A stretch of DNA of 64,000 bases. Source: Halisarca cf. caerulea. Lineage: Eukaryota; Porifera; Demospongiae; Chondrillida; Halisarcidae. The position numbers and the translations under genes are program-made. Location: positions 1,222,101 through 1,286,100 of the forward strand of contig CAUJGJ010000179.1 in NCBI GenBank assembly GCA_963170055.1. The letters are read 5' to 3'. How positions within the stretch are numbered: the stretch's first letter is position 1; every line of letters begins with the position of its first letter. The notes beneath the pieces are model-generated. The model saw only the letters and a list, made by a program, of their open reading frames with translations, ran no database searches and was not told the DNA's origin. Positions 48,429 to 57,959 of the stretch are shown piece by piece.

Positions 48429-50288
48429 GTGTGTGTGTGTGTGTGCGCGTTCGCGCGCACATGTGTGTGTGTGTGTGCGCGTGCGCGTGCGCATGTGTGT
48501 GTGTGTGCGCGCGTGCGCGCGCGTGTGTGTGTGTGTAGGTATGCATGTTTGTGGGTGTGTATCTGGCCTATGTTACCTGTAGATCTCTTGTCTTAGTTTG
48601 GCTTCTTCGTCTGGTATTTCATGGGACCTTGGCCAAGCACTAGACCATAAAGGATGTCCTATAACAGGAAACCTCTCTGTAAAGATCATTTAAGGACCAA
48701 GTGATTGTGGTCTTTGTAGACTGGCAGTGGTAGAGGTGTTGTCATTGATAGTGACGTGACTAATAAATTTGCACAAATCGGTCTCTGTAGACAGGTGGTC
48801 TTTATATGATTCTATGTATACAAGGTGTCCATGGGGTGTTTCACAACATTGGTGTTTCACCAAAGTCAAACGGGTACAGTTCGTCGAGTGTTTGGTACAA
48901 AGATGTGACTGCAGTGCATCTACTGGTAGTTGTTTGAGTCTGCACAATGTACATCTCACACACGTGATGCAGGCAACATGGAAAGTTGGAGGAAATGTGT
49001 GCATTCTTGTCCAATGCAGGTTTCCGTTCCCAGTTGATATTGTAAAGAAAGATTTAAAATCAGAGTTGGAACTTGCTCTCAGCTCAACTTATGTGTATTT
49101 GGGTTTGGGACAGTGCATGTAAGTACACGTGTGTCTGCACATCTACATGATGTACACTGCTGTCATATTATGTACGAGGTACCTACCCTTGTACTGGTGT
49201 CCTCAGTACAAGGATTGAGAGGTGTCCTCAGTACAAGGGTCGAGAGGTGTCCACAGTTTTATCCTTCAGGATAAAACTGTGGCTGAAACTTCGCCAAAAT
49301 GCAGCGAATTTTCTTCAAAATTGCAACGAAGACGAAAAATACAAAGCCGAAGGATAAAACTTCTTCATAAACCTGATACCATTGTTGCAGAGATAAACTG
49401 TTATATTTGCAAGTAATTCGGGACGAGGGGTGGCAGCCCCACGGGATTTTTTCACCCAAGTTACTTGTTTAATTAGTGGACTATTTACCATCATTTTAAT
49501 TCAATCCAATTTAATTCAAGATTTCATGGTAGAAGATCCACATGCCTAGGAATTTCAACTGTTAAGCAAAACTGTGTTTGATACAGTGTAAGAAATTCTT
49601 TAGGTTTTCTTGACCATTGGAAGCAGACGTAGTTCGATTGGTATTTTTATTCCTGGGATTCTTCTACTTGATTTTGTTCGTCAGACGGTTCCAGCACGGG
49701 TCCTCCTTATATGGATTTAAAATTCCCACCAAAACGCCTCCCATTGGAAGAATATTTTCACGGTACAGCAAGATGCATTCCTACAGTATATGGGGCTCCA
49801 TGTGTTGGATGTGTGCACACGTAGCTTTCCATGCACATTTTCATGTGTTCTGCATGTTCTGCTGTCCCTTCAGTGCTGTCCCCGTTGGACGTACGAGTTT
49901 CTCTCCGGAAGAAGTGAATTCAAACGTTCAAGCAACACTGGCGAAGCTATCAGCCCGTCTTCCCGGAGGCTGGAAGCAGGTGCAGTGTGTTCACGTGAAG
50001 ACACACAGCTCTGTGGCGCTCCCTCTGTACAAGTCACTACCAGATTTGCCCAGCAAAGTGGAAATTGAAGGTTCCGCTGTAACAGTTAACCAAAAGCGAC
50101 CGTCATCTGCCCTCACTACTGGGGAAGATGAAAACGCATCTGAGCATGACAGTGAAAGTGAGGATCATGTTCCCAAAGGAAAGAAAATGAAGAGAACCAT
50201 GTCTTCCATGAAAAAGGCTACCACAAAGCCTCTTCGAATTAGAGGAAGTAGAATAAAATCCATGTCAAGGAAAAAATTGAAAACCTAA
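28765..50288 (+). CDS. RSL1D1: ribosomal L1 domain-containing protein 1 homologue (RSL1D1/Cic1-like)
   Basis: Six in-phase exons: 28765-28791, 28864-29009, 36753-36870, 47600-47748, 49020-49118, 49874-50288, 317 aa. It starts MAVSIPNEQVLKAIVALHHY, comparable to the KEQVRKAVDALL start of human RSL1D1. Further L1-domain matches are LFWLIISLKKIPQ, QETDVCLITKD, RSLCSSFNVFLSDGRIYHRL followed by PKLLGKTFYSRKR, then FPFPVDIV, IAVPVGRTSFSPEEV, and GWKQVQCVHVKTHSSVALPL. The tail is acidic then strongly basic (KGKKMKR, SRKKLKT). The family acts in the nucleolus in 60S ribosome assembly. The human protein (about 490 aa) has a much longer basic tail. Introns 2 (7.7 kb) and 3 (10.7 kb) hold most of the window's minisatellites, while intron 1 is only 72 bp. 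The frame around 49617-49873 is intron, not coding. Confidence 0.92.
29312..29566. repeat. 127-bp direct duplication
   Basis: Two almost identical tandem copies from GTGAGACGTCCGTTAGTTG to GCTCACTATTGCGC. The second copy abuts the CG-rich tract at 29566. Confidence 0.9.
29566..29660. repeat. (CG)n/(GT)n alternating purine-pyrimidine tract
   Basis: A run of CGAGCGAGCGCGCGCGCG followed by GTGTGTGTATATGTGTGTGG. Strictly alternating purine-pyrimidine DNA of this kind favours Z-DNA. Confidence 0.8.
29997..31166. repeat. 21-bp minisatellite, about 56 copies
   Basis: Unit AGAGAGCTACGTACAGTGCAC. Nearly all copies are identical; variants are TACATACAG in the first third and TACGTATAG near the right end. 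Because 21 is a multiple of 3, at least two plus-strand frames stay open over nearly the whole array (ESYVQCT and RELRTVH heptads), but there is no splice or family evidence that either is translated. It lies in RSL1D1 intron 2. Confidence 0.97.
31380..31830. repeat. 17-bp minisatellite inside an ACCACCTGT-family element
   Basis: About 17 copies of CAGGTGGTCCTTGTATA and CAGGTGGCCCTTGTGTA (31555-31825). The unit is the same phrase (GGTGGTCCTTATGTAGAG, GACAGGTGGTC) that occurs once or twice in dispersed elements at 45000-45130, 54978-55381, 60052-60233 and 62690-62840. Confidence 0.9.
32350..32590. mobile_element. foldback element, GGGGTAAAAAAAT type
   Basis: The left end is TTTTTAAAGGGGTAAAAAAA and the right end is ACGGAAATTTTACCTCTTAA. 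Compare 28190-28366. Confidence 0.6.
33240..33432. repeat. (GT)n microsatellite
   Basis: About 190 bp of GT with GTAT interruptions in RSL1D1 intron 2. Confidence 0.95.
33530..33830. repeat. G-rich 26-27-bp minisatellite, about 10 copies
   Basis: Units around GAGGGTGGGGTGTGGAGGGG and AGGGAGT. Runs of three or four G recur every few bases on the plus strand, so G-quadruplex formation is likely. Confidence 0.9.
34076..34500. repeat. 15-bp minisatellite, about 28 copies
   Basis: Unit ACAGTATGTGTGCTT with GTAC/GTGCGTG variants that recur in blocks. Fifteen is a multiple of 3, so all plus frames look open; no coding evidence. Confidence 0.95.
34633..34983. mobile_element. MITE-like element with CAGGGGTGTAGC ends
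   Basis: It begins CAGGGGTGTAGC and ends GCTACGCCCCTG, a near-perfect terminal inverted repeat. Inside the left end is a run of about 18 G (34647-34664), and a CACCCCCTTTTTAGG phrase follows. About 350 bp, non-coding. Ends of this form (CAGGGGCGTAGC) are, as I recall, found on non-autonomous DNA transposons in many animals. Confidence 0.75.
35400..35690. mobile_element. foldback element, GTTGGGCAAT...ATTGCCCATC
   Basis: The left end is GTTGGGCAATATTTCAATAA and the right end ATTGCCCATCCCTAC. The interior is AT-rich and partly self-complementary. A shorter related copy lies at about 33930-34060. Confidence 0.55.
36316..36380. repeat. (GT)n microsatellite
   Basis: About 65 bp of pure GT in RSL1D1 intron 2, some 370 bp upstream of exon 3. 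Confidence 0.95.
37118..38533. repeat. 18-bp minisatellite, about 75-80 copies, with higher-order structure
   Basis: Unit GACCCATCCAGCTATGTA, with variants CATCAAG and TACGTA. From about 37855 rightward an 8-bp extension (CTATGTACGTATGTAGACCC at the junction) recurs, often at 98-bp spacing (37855, 37953, 38203, 38301, 38399, 38497), defining a higher-order repeat of five 18-mers plus 8 bp. In RSL1D1 intron 3. Long frames in both directions are artefacts. Confidence 0.97.
38544..39003. mobile_element. TACAGTGAAACTTGCTTAG element with internal ~125-bp tandem repeats
   Basis: The left end is TACAGTGAAACTTGCTTAG and the right end CTTACTAAACATGTTCCACAG. Between them are about three copies of a unit containing CTATCAGGGTTGGTTTATGT, ACATGAGGTATACACAGGGA and CAGAATGAGGAGTACTTAC. 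Confidence 0.85.
39514..39637. repeat. (GT)n microsatellite, two tracts
   Basis: Two GT tracts separated by GCGCACGTGTGTCACT, in RSL1D1 intron 3. Confidence 0.95.
40046..40350. repeat. (GT)n tract ending in CGCGCGCG
   Basis: About 300 bp of GT with repeated GTTTCTGTG and GTACATATG interruptions, which recur as a duplicated higher-level block. It abuts the foldback element at 40351. Confidence 0.95.
40351..40557. mobile_element. CAGTGAAACTTGCTTAG-family element, reverse orientation
   Basis: Two AGTACCTGGTTTAGTA... units end with GCTAAGCAAGTTCCACTGCA, the reverse complement of the left end at 38544. Confidence 0.8.
41225..41372. repeat. 19-bp minisatellite x7
   Basis: Unit TTGTACAGTAGTACCAGGG with TACTAGGG variants. 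Confidence 0.9.
41553..41713. mobile_element. foldback element, CAGTGAGGCCTCTCTAATCC
   Basis: The left end CAGTGAGGCCTCTCTAATCC mirrors the right end GGATTACAGAGGTTTCACTG. Internal GTCGGATTA phrases also occur in the units at 11270-11410 and 50490-50770. Confidence 0.8.
42235..42619. repeat. ~95-bp dispersed direct duplication
   Basis: The segment from TTGGGAAATGTTGGCAACCA to AAACTTCTCAAATCCTTC occurs at 42230-42322 and again at 42520-42619, separated by about 200 bp of unrelated DNA. Confidence 0.85.
43745..43938. mobile_element. CAGTGAAACTTGCTTAG-family element, near single-unit copy
   Basis: From CAGTGAAACTTGCTTAGTAC to AAGGAAGTTCCACTGTA, 194 bp. It contains one copy of the TATCAGGGTTGG...GACACAATGAGGAG unit that is tandemly amplified at 38544 and 53379. 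Confidence 0.85.
44332..44507. mobile_element. foldback element, TACAGTGGAAACTTGTTAT
   Basis: The left end is TACAGTGGAAACTTG and the right end GAGCTCCACTGTA. Interior inverted words are TATAAAGAACTC and GAGTTTCTGGTATAG. 176 bp, no coding. Confidence 0.75.
44508..45130. mobile_element. cluster of foldback-type units
   Basis: Three ~60-bp tandem units of CAGTGAAACCTCTATAATAA plus GGACACCATTGGGACC come first (44508-44670). Then comes an element with CAGTAAAACCTCCAGAATCTG (about 44836-44998), then an ACCACCTGT-family fragment (about 45000-45130). Confidence 0.7.
45401..45664. mobile_element. CAGTCAAACTTGGTAC element, two internal units
   Basis: The left end is CAGTCAAACTTGGTACAGTG and the right end CACTTACTAAGTAAGTTCTA plus CTGT. 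Two units of the CTCCTGGATAGTAAGTACTC type lie inside. It abuts the next minisatellite. Confidence 0.75.
45661..46530. repeat. 13-bp minisatellite with 8-bp and TATGTAGTG variants, about 870 bp
   Basis: Core GCAGTACTGTGGT, interspersed with shorter ACTGTGGT units and GCAGTATGTAGT units, which recur in complex blocks. Open frames on both strands (VVQYCGA, HHSTAPQYC) are artefacts of the array. Confidence 0.95.
46531..47599. other. end of RSL1D1 intron 3
   Basis: Unique-looking sequence with a degenerate repeat of CCCAGTACTGTCCA (about 47020-47150). No exon-like frame with splice signals was found before the acceptor at 47599. Confidence 0.5.
48323..48540. repeat. (GT)n with GCGCGC blocks
   Basis: About 215 bp of alternating purine-pyrimidine sequence, GT mixed with GCGCACGCACG and GCGCGTGCGCGC blocks, in RSL1D1 intron 4. 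Z-DNA-prone. Confidence 0.95.
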
Positions 50289-51910
50289 TTGTACGGGTGA
50301 TGTGACTGCTGTTTTTTGTTTTCTTTTGTCATAATGTGGCTATTGTCTGACAGTCACATGTCTGACAGTCACATGTCTGAATGATGAATTGCAATAGATG
50401 ATATTCAAATGAGTACTGATCATGGGAAGACCAATTAAGAATTAATCATAATCTTTATAGTAATATGCAATTAACCTTACAGTATAGTAAACACACTGAA
50501 ACCTCCCTATGCTTCCCACCGTGTGACCCAGACGATCTGATCAGGTTAGAGAGGTGACCGGAAAGACAGGCCATTCCAGTAAGTGGAACCTCTAGCTGTA
50601 ATTCAGCATCTCTGATGTCCAACATTCCACAATCTAAACATATCCTGAAAGACAGTCTCCATATTGAACTGTATACATTAAGAATCTCTTGCTAATCCAA
50701 CAACCTCTGTAAGTTGACGCAATTTTGCTGTCTATATGCACAGAGTGCCAGATTATAGTTTCCACTGAATATGGCCACGGCCGCGGAGTATTTTTGGGAC
50801 CATGCAAGCAAGCTAAATAGCAGCCCGTGCGTGTGGCTTGGGCTGAGGCTATTACACTGTGAATTTTTTAACCTAATATACTCTGCCGTTGTGCTCGAGA
50901 TTTCATCATAATATGCTGTTGACTACTCCAATTATTTCCTGATGTATTCTCACTGAATCATATTCTATTGCAACACAGGTTCAGGTTAGATTATGGAAAC
51001 TGGTGATTATAAGATTATGAAGTTGCAAAACACCAGTATAATACACATGTGAAAGATCTTAATGTTAGTGTTTAAACCCAATGGAACAACTGTATATTAT
51101 GTATAATATTAGTGCCACTGTGCTGGAGTTAGTGAAGGGATCATCTGCATGATTCAACAGTAATTTCTGTATTCTATCCATTTATTCTGGAATTATGCTT
51201 CGTTAGTTCAGAAACCTATTTTTCTAGAAACCATGCCGGCATATTTGCCTCATCCCTACATCAGTGCGGCTGACTTACACAGGCTTGAATATGTGGAGAT
51301 TTCATTTTATATTAGTAGATACACACGAGGGGCAATATAATTGAGCTCCTTGTCCTTTGTACAGAGGTTGCCTCTTTTGCATGGAGGTTCAGAATGAAGG
51401 GAGGAAATGTTTTGGTACCTCAAACCCTGTCCTTTGTAGAGAGGTGTTCCATAAACTATACACTGCAGTACTCCCCCTGGGTAGGATATATGTTGAAGCT
51501 GGCGTGGCCACATCTTCTATGCAATGTGTGTCAGAATGTGTGCAGACGGTCGTCCAATCATGGGCAATATTTGCACAGACTTCAACTTTTGGACAATTTA
51601 GCATGTTAGTTGACAATTAATCTTGTCAACAACAATCCTACCTAGTCATTCAAGTCTTAAGCTTGTCTCGATTTATCGTTAATTTGTACCTATTAGACAC
51701 ACACTATCAGTTGTGAAGGTATATAATATAATATATTTATACATATAACTATAATATATATTATATATATATATTATGCATATAATAGATATTCTGATTG
51801 TATAAGTATAGAATATCTATGATTTACACAACAGCTAATAAGGAGAGAACTGCCGTACCTCACTGGGGAGAACACTGTGTATGTCATACGTGTTCTTACA
51901 GTGTTTAGGT
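50289..51910. other. RSL1D1 downstream intergenic region
   Basis: No gene is seen. It holds element fragments with CTGATCAGGTTAGAGAGG and AACCTCTGTAAGTTGACG phrases (about 50490-50770), an ACAGAGGTTG fragment (about 51330-51450) and an AT-rich (TA)n segment (about 51720-51800). Confidence 0.5.
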
Positions 51911-52521
51911 AGTCCTAACCTCTCTCAATCGAACACCCTTGGGCCAAGAAGTGGTTCAGTTTAGAGGGGTTTCCAGATTAGAGAGGTTCTGTATGTACGG
52001 CAAATGTAGAGAGCAGGACTTGAAAACACACCCAGTTTAGAGAGAGTTCCAGATTACAGAGGGTTCAGTGTAGAGAGGATTCACCATGTGTGCAGTATAC
52101 TGTATCTAAGCACACACATAATCATATTCTTCGCATGCGTGGTTATCAAAATTGCAATGTTATCTAAAAGCATACAAACACTGTGTACGGTGTAACCTCT
52201 CTAAACTGAACACCCTTGGGACCAAAGAAAAAGTTTGTTCTAGAGAGTTTTCCAGACTAGAGAGTTTTCCAGACTAGAGAGTTTTCCAGACTAGAGAGTT
52301 TTCCAGACTAGAGAGTTTTCCAGACTAGAGAGTTTTCCAGACTAGAGAGGTTCCAGACTAGAGAGGTTCCAGACTAGAGAGGTTCTATATGTACAGCAAG
52401 TATAGAGAGCATGCAGGACTTGAAGACACATCCAGTTTACAGAGGGTTCCAGATTACAGAGGGTTGGGTTTAGAGAGGGTTCCAGATTACAGAGGGTTGG
52501 GTTTAGAGAGGGTTCACTGTA
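51911..52521. mobile_element. two AACCTCTCTAAACTGAACACC elements, one with a 17-bp array
   Basis: One element runs about 51911-52088. The second (52195-52521) runs from TACGGTGTAACCTCTCTAAA to GAGGGTTCACTGTA and contains AGAGAGTTTTCCAGACT tandemly repeated about 8 times (52240-52386). Confidence 0.8.
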
Positions 52522-52659
52522 TGATAGATGCATCTTAAAAGACAGTGCATGTGTGCATGGATCACTCACAATATGAAGACGTGTATAATTATCATATGAA
52601 GAGGGCACAGGGTCAAAATCCAGGCACAGTGAAGCCCCTCAATCTGAGCCTCTGTAAGT

Positions 52660-52782
52660 GGGCCACACTGTCTCCACCGGCCACACTGTCTCCACTGACC
52701 ACACTGTCTCCACTGACCACACTGTCTCCACTGACCACACTGTCTCCACTGACCACACTGTCTCCACTGACCATACTGTCTA
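52660..52782. repeat. 18-bp minisatellite x7
   Basis: Unit CCACACTGTCTCCACTGA. Confidence 0.95.
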
Positions 52783-53161
52783 GTCCCAAAGGTTACCCAC
52801 ATAGTGGAATGGACGTGTCTATATATTATTTAATTTCAACCACCAATTTCATTCTGGGGGGGGGTGGGGGTAGATGTAACCATGCATGTCAAGTGTGAGG
52901 GATTTTAACTGGGCATGCATGCATGCAGGGAAATGGTGTCCTGCTAGAGGAGGCGGCCGCATTACAGAGGTGTCCACTGTGGTGCACCTGTACACAGTAT
53001 ATACATGCACACAAGTATATATGTTACAGTTATATGTACATACTTGATGGTACATTCCAAGTCTGCCCAATGTGTTGAGTGTAATATTTTTATGATTATG
53101 TCATTGTTTTAGTTCTGTGAAACTGCATGGCATGTGCCCAGCTGGACATGCGTATATACAT

Positions 53162-53260
53162 ACAGTGAAACCTCTCTAATCCGCCACAATTGGGATCTCC
53201 CATTTCATGGCGGATTAGTGAGGTTGGCGGATTAATGTAATATGTACAGTGGAACCTAAC
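53162..53260. mobile_element. short foldback element, CAGTGAAACCTCTCTAATCC
   Basis: CAGTGAAACCTCTCTAATCC followed by GCCACAATTGGG, then the mirror GGCGGATTAGTGAGGTTGGC, ending near CAGTGGAACC. Confidence 0.7.
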
Positions 53261-53378
53261 TCTGTTATGCGGCACTTGATAATCTGACATTCCTAGCTCT
53301 GTAATGTGACACTTGATAATCCAGCACACACACACATATACCCTCTTAGTCTAGTCAGATCATCTACTGAGGGATGGG

Positions 53379-54208
53379 CAGTGAAACTTACTATGTACAT
53401 ACCTCAAAGGGGACACAAAGTCAGTATACTTGTTATCAGAGGTATACGCACTTACTATTAGGGTTGGTTTATGTACGTGAGGTATACACAGGGACAGAAT
53501 GAGGAGTACTTACTATCCAGGAGTATGTACTAAACCAGGTACTTACTATCAGGGTTGTTTGATGTACATGAGGTATACACAGGGACAGAATGAGGAGTAC
53601 TTACTATCCAGGAGTATGTACTAAACCAGGTACTTACTATCAGGGTTGGTTTATGTACATGAGGTATACACAGGGACAGAATGAGGAGTACTTACTATCC
53701 AGGAGTATGTACTAAACCAGGTACTTACTATCAGGGTTGTTTGATGTACATGAGGTATACACAGGGACAGAATGGGGAGTACTTACTATCCAGGTGTATG
53801 TCCTAAACCAGGTACTTACTATCAGGGTTGGTTTATGTACATGAGGTATACACAAGGACAGAATGAGGAGTACTTACTATCCAGGAGTATGTACTAAACC
53901 GGGTACTTACTATCAGGGTTGGTTGATGTACATACATGAGGTATACACAGGGACAGAATGAGGAGTACTTACTATCCAGGAGTATGCACTAAACCAGGTA
54001 CTTACTATCAGGGTTGGTTTATGTACATGAGGTATACACAAGGACAGAATGAGGAGTACTTACTATCCAGGAGTATGTACTAAACCGGGTACTTACTATC
54101 AGGGTTGGTTGATGTACATACATGAGGTATACACAGGGACAGAATGAGGACTACTTACTATCCAGGAGTATGCACTAAACCAGGTACTTACTAGCAAGTT
54201 CCTCTGTA
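53379..54208. mobile_element. CAGTGAAACTTACTA element with about 6 internal ~120-bp repeats
   Basis: The left end CAGTGAAACTTACTATGTAC matches 43745 and the right end is CTAGCAAGTTCCTCTGTA. Inside are 6 or so near-identical units with TATCAGGGTTGGTTTATGTA, GAGGTATACACAGGGACAGA and CCAGGAGTATGTACTAAACC. It is the longest member of this family in the window. Confidence 0.9.
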
Positions 54209-54680
54209 TATAGCCCTGCATGCATGGCTCATGGCCATGTAGATTATGCATACTATAAGAAACACTTGATAATCTTGCAATCTCGGCAATCTGACACCTG
54301 TTTTGAGGCCCATGGAGTGTTGCACACATCATGGAGGTTCAGAATCATTGTGTATTGCATAATACTATAGTATGTATAAGTGCTTCATGTGATCATTTGC
54401 TGCAATAGTACAACACATACACACACATTCACTGTACAAGAGAGACAATCCAATCGTTTGCACAAAAACATAAAATCTTTACATTAATTCGTCTGTGGAG
54501 CTGTAATAAATAACTATAATGTTAACAACATAAAAACGTACGTACAAATACACCAACTTGGTTGGAAACAGTTACTGATACAATGTGTCACTCTAAACTA
54601 TTTACACAAACAGAAAAGGTCATAAAATCACGCATAAAAAGACGGAAAGCCATAGCTGCAGCTAACACTGACCACTTTAT

Positions 54681-54955
54681 CTAAGAACGCGAAAGATGAA
54701 TCTGTGCTTCATCCCGAAGAACAACTTCTAGTTCCACGAAATCCTTCATACGTTGGACATCACTGTCCCCTCTCACCCACACATCCGGAAGCTTCCGTAT
54801 CCTAGCAACAGTCTTTCTATGAATCCCCAGCTCCTGACAGAGTGTGTGAAGAAGTGCGGAGTACGTCCGAACAGGAACATCTACCTCAATGAAATCTCCA
54901 TGTGTAAGCTCTTTCTTGTTGCAACAAACCTTTGCAACAAAAGGCTCCAGTATAC
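54681..54955 (-). CDS. ANKRD40-type C-terminal domain exon (partial gene)
   Basis: A 275-bp terminal exon is read from a CGTCCAG acceptor (54956) to TAG (54681). It encodes about 91 residues with FVAKVCCNKKELTHGDFIEV, then TYSALLHTLCQELGIHRKTV, IRKLPDVWVRGDSDVQRMKD and FVELEVVL. Human ANKRD40 ends with a closely comparable block (DFIEIELDRQELTYQELL, CELGVNPDQVEKIRKLPN, DFQELELVL), also found alone in ANKRD40CL. The exon needs phase 1 from upstream. A 50-bp candidate exon at complement(56403-56452), with a CCCCAG acceptor and GTATGT donor, supplies that phase and encodes FASPCRISKPAMEANS, but this is weak. No ankyrin exon was found on this strand, whereas an ANKRD40 first exon lies on the opposite strand at 61961. 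Confidence 0.78.
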
Positions 54956-54977
54956 CTGGACGACGAGAGATAAACCA

Positions 54978-55381
54978 ACTGTAAAACCTGTCCATAAAGG
55001 ACACTCATAGACAAAGACAGTTAAGGACTCTATACCACTGTAGGCTGACCTGTGGGCCACATATGTGATACTAATGCACCTCTGTATAAGGACCACCTGT
55101 CTACTGAGACCACTGTAGGCTGACCCATGGGCCACATATGTGATACTAATGCACCTCTGTATAAGGACCACCTGTCTACTGAGACCACTGTAGGCTGACC
55201 CGTGGGCCACATGTGATACTAATGCACCTCTGTATAAGGATCACCTGTCTACTGAGACCACTGTAGGCTGGCCTGTGGGCCACATATGTGATACTAATGC
55301 ACCTCTGTATAAGGACCACCTGTCTACTGAGACCACAGAAATAAGTAGCCCCTCAAGTGGTCTTTATAGACAGGTCTGACT
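54978..55381. mobile_element. ACCACCTGT-family element with ~80-bp internal repeats x4
   Basis: From ACTGTAAAACCTGTCCATAA to GGTCTTTATAGACAGGTCTG. Inside are four copies of a unit with TGTAGGCTGACCTGTGGGCC, GATACTAATGCACCTCTGTA and AAGGACCACCTGTCTACTGA. Confidence 0.85.
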
Positions 55382-55419
55382 GCTTACGTAGCTAGTGTTT
55401 TACAGTTTCATAGTTTTAC

Positions 55420-56230
55420 CATCAGATACACACACAGATAGTACTACACCTATGATACACACACACAGATAGTACTACACCTATGATACACACACAGATA
55501 GTACTACACCAATGATACACACACAGATAGTACTACACCTATGGCACACACAGATAGTACTACATCTATGGTACGCACACAGACAGTACTACACCTATGG
55601 CACATACAGATAGTACTACACCAATGATACACACACAGATAGTACTACACCTATGGCACACACAGATAGTACTACACCTATGGCACACACACAGATAGTA
55701 CTACACCTATGATACGCACACAGACAGTACTACACCTATGGCACACACAGATAGTACTACACCTATGATACACACACAGACAGTACTACACCTATGGCAC
55801 ACACAGATAGTACTACACCTATGGCACACACAGATAGTACTACACCTATGGTACGCACACAGACAGTACTACACCTATGGCACACACAGATAGTACTACA
55901 CCTATGGCACACACACAGACAGTACTACACCTATGGCACGCACACAGATAGTACTACACCTATGGCACACATACAGATAGTACTACACCTATGGCACACA
56001 CAGATAGTACTACACCTATGGTACACACACAGATAGTACTACACCTATGGTACGCACACAGATAGTACTACACCTATGGCACACATACAGATAGTACTAC
56101 ACCTATGGCACACACAGATAGTACTACACCTATGGTACACACACAGATAGTACTACACCTATGGCACACACAGATAGTACTACACCTATGGCACACACAG
56201 ATAGTACTACACCTATGGCACACACAGTAA
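55420..56230. repeat. 24-30-bp minisatellite, about 30 copies
   Basis: Unit CACACAGATAGTACTACACC plus TATGGCA, with GATA/GACA and extra CA variants. Confidence 0.95.
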
Positions 56231-56458
56231 CAGCACACACACCGTCAGCTACCAATGATAAATAACATCTTTGCACAGACCACAATAAATAGGAAAGAGT
56301 AGGGCATATGTAGTAACAGGTACAACCACTGACCCCAAATTACAGCAACCACACTCATGTACTTTGCATTATTGGAAAATGACCATAACATACAGTACAT
56401 ACAGCTGTTGGCTTCCATTGCTGGTTTTGAGATTCGGCAGGGGCTTGCAAAGCTGGGG

Positions 56459-56609
56459 CAGTATACAACCTGTATATGAGGACCGTCTGTCTACAGTGAC
56501 CACTGTTGGCTGACTGGTGTGCCACACTAGCGATGCTAATACACCTCTGTAAAAAGATCACCTGCTTACAAAGACCGCTATTGTTTGGTCCTTTGGTCCT
56601 TATTGACAG
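56459..56609. mobile_element. ACCACCTGT-family foldback element
   Basis: It contains CAACCTGTATATGAGGACCG, GACTGGTGTGCCACACTAGC and AATACACCTCTGTAAAAAGA, ending CTTATTGACAGGTTTCAGTG. It is a single-unit relative of 54978-55381. Confidence 0.7.
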
Positions 56610-56979
56610 GTTTCAGTGTAAGAAAATGACAATGCAGTCATGGCTACACAGTGTGTTGGTGTGGTTTACCACAGCTGCCCCTAATGGTAGAGCAACAGGG
56701 ACACATGACTCCCTAACAACACAAAAGCGGACATTTAATTGAATTGTGTACATACATATTGATAAGAGAACCAACAGATGCCTGCTTGATAAAATTGCTG
56801 GCTAAGTTAATCCTTCTTCACTCCAATTATCAATATTTAGATACAAATGGATTAGTAGACACCCACGAAACGCCCGAGGCAGTTGGAATGGGCAAGGTCC
56901 GTTGCAAGCTCAGCTAGGAGAATACCCGAAGGTGCATGCATAAAACGCAAAAACATAGGAAACGTGTACATGTATGTAC

Positions 56980-57130
56980 AGTCACATCTGATGTATCCAA
57001 CACTAGTTTATATCCAGAAACCTCATTTATCCAACGCTATGTTGTGAACCCTCATCACTAAACTGTACACAATTTTACCTGATTTATCCAACACCTGGTT
57101 TATCCAACACCTGGTTTATCCTACACATTA
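56980..57130. mobile_element. TATCCAAC element fragment
   Basis: GTACAGTCACATCTGATGTA at the left, then repeated GGTTTATCCAACACCT phrases. It resembles a foldback unit without a clear right end. Confidence 0.45.
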
Positions 57131-57347
57131 TGGAGAACAGATGCCATTTAAGAAACCAGATTTATATGTGCACCCAAACTGGCAAATGTCCATTGCCTTT
57201 GGCTCAAGACAATTAATTCAATGAATTCAAAATTCAGCAGGATTTTACCAAGTTGCCCCAGACGAAATGATGTCTATATACGCAGTGATGTGCAGTGTGC
57301 ACACTCGTGTGCTTACAAGCTTGTGCGTGCGTGCGTGTGCTTACAAG

Positions 57348-57348
57348 C

Positions 57349-57407
<59 letters not shown>

Positions 57408-57414
57408 TGTGTGT

Positions 57415-57463
<49 letters not shown>

Positions 57464-57488
57464 CATGTGTTTGTACGTGCGTGCGTGC

Positions 57489-57540
<52 letters not shown>
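57348..57540. repeat. (GT)n microsatellite
   Basis: About 190 bp of GT with GTGCGTGC interruptions; a (CA)n tract follows at 57728-57795. The two tracts are in inverted orientation 190 bp apart. Confidence 0.95.
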
Positions 57541-57741
57541 ATGAGTTTGTGTGTGTACTGTACATGAGTGTGTTTGTTTCAATAATACAAATAGTTATAA
57601 TTGGTACTTGGTATGGGTAATGAAACCAAGTGGATCTCCGGAACGTAGTATCCTGGTATCCTGGTGTAATGTGCGAGTAATGTTCGCCACATCAAGTGTA
57701 TATGACAAGAGTAGAGTACATGCAGTACACACACACATACA

Positions 57742-57796
<55 letters not shown>

Positions 57797-57959
57797 GAAA
57801 TACAATACACACAATACATTCATAACACACACACAAACATACTGTAAACATCAACACAGCTAATTTTACTTACACACCACCCCATAGCATTACAGCACCA
57901 ATCAAGTGTATGGAATGTGCTGTTCACAATAAATAACCACTTAATAACAACAACAACAT

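Noticed and set aside
49617..49873. Extension of the last RSL1D1 exon upstream to an ATG at 49617
   Set aside because: The L1-domain match begins exactly after the CTTCAG acceptor at 49873 and joins exon 5 in phase. The upstream part has no family similarity.
51357..51620. 87-residue plus-strand frame as a gene
   Set aside because: It begins in an element-type phrase (TTTGTACAGAGG) and has no splice or family support.
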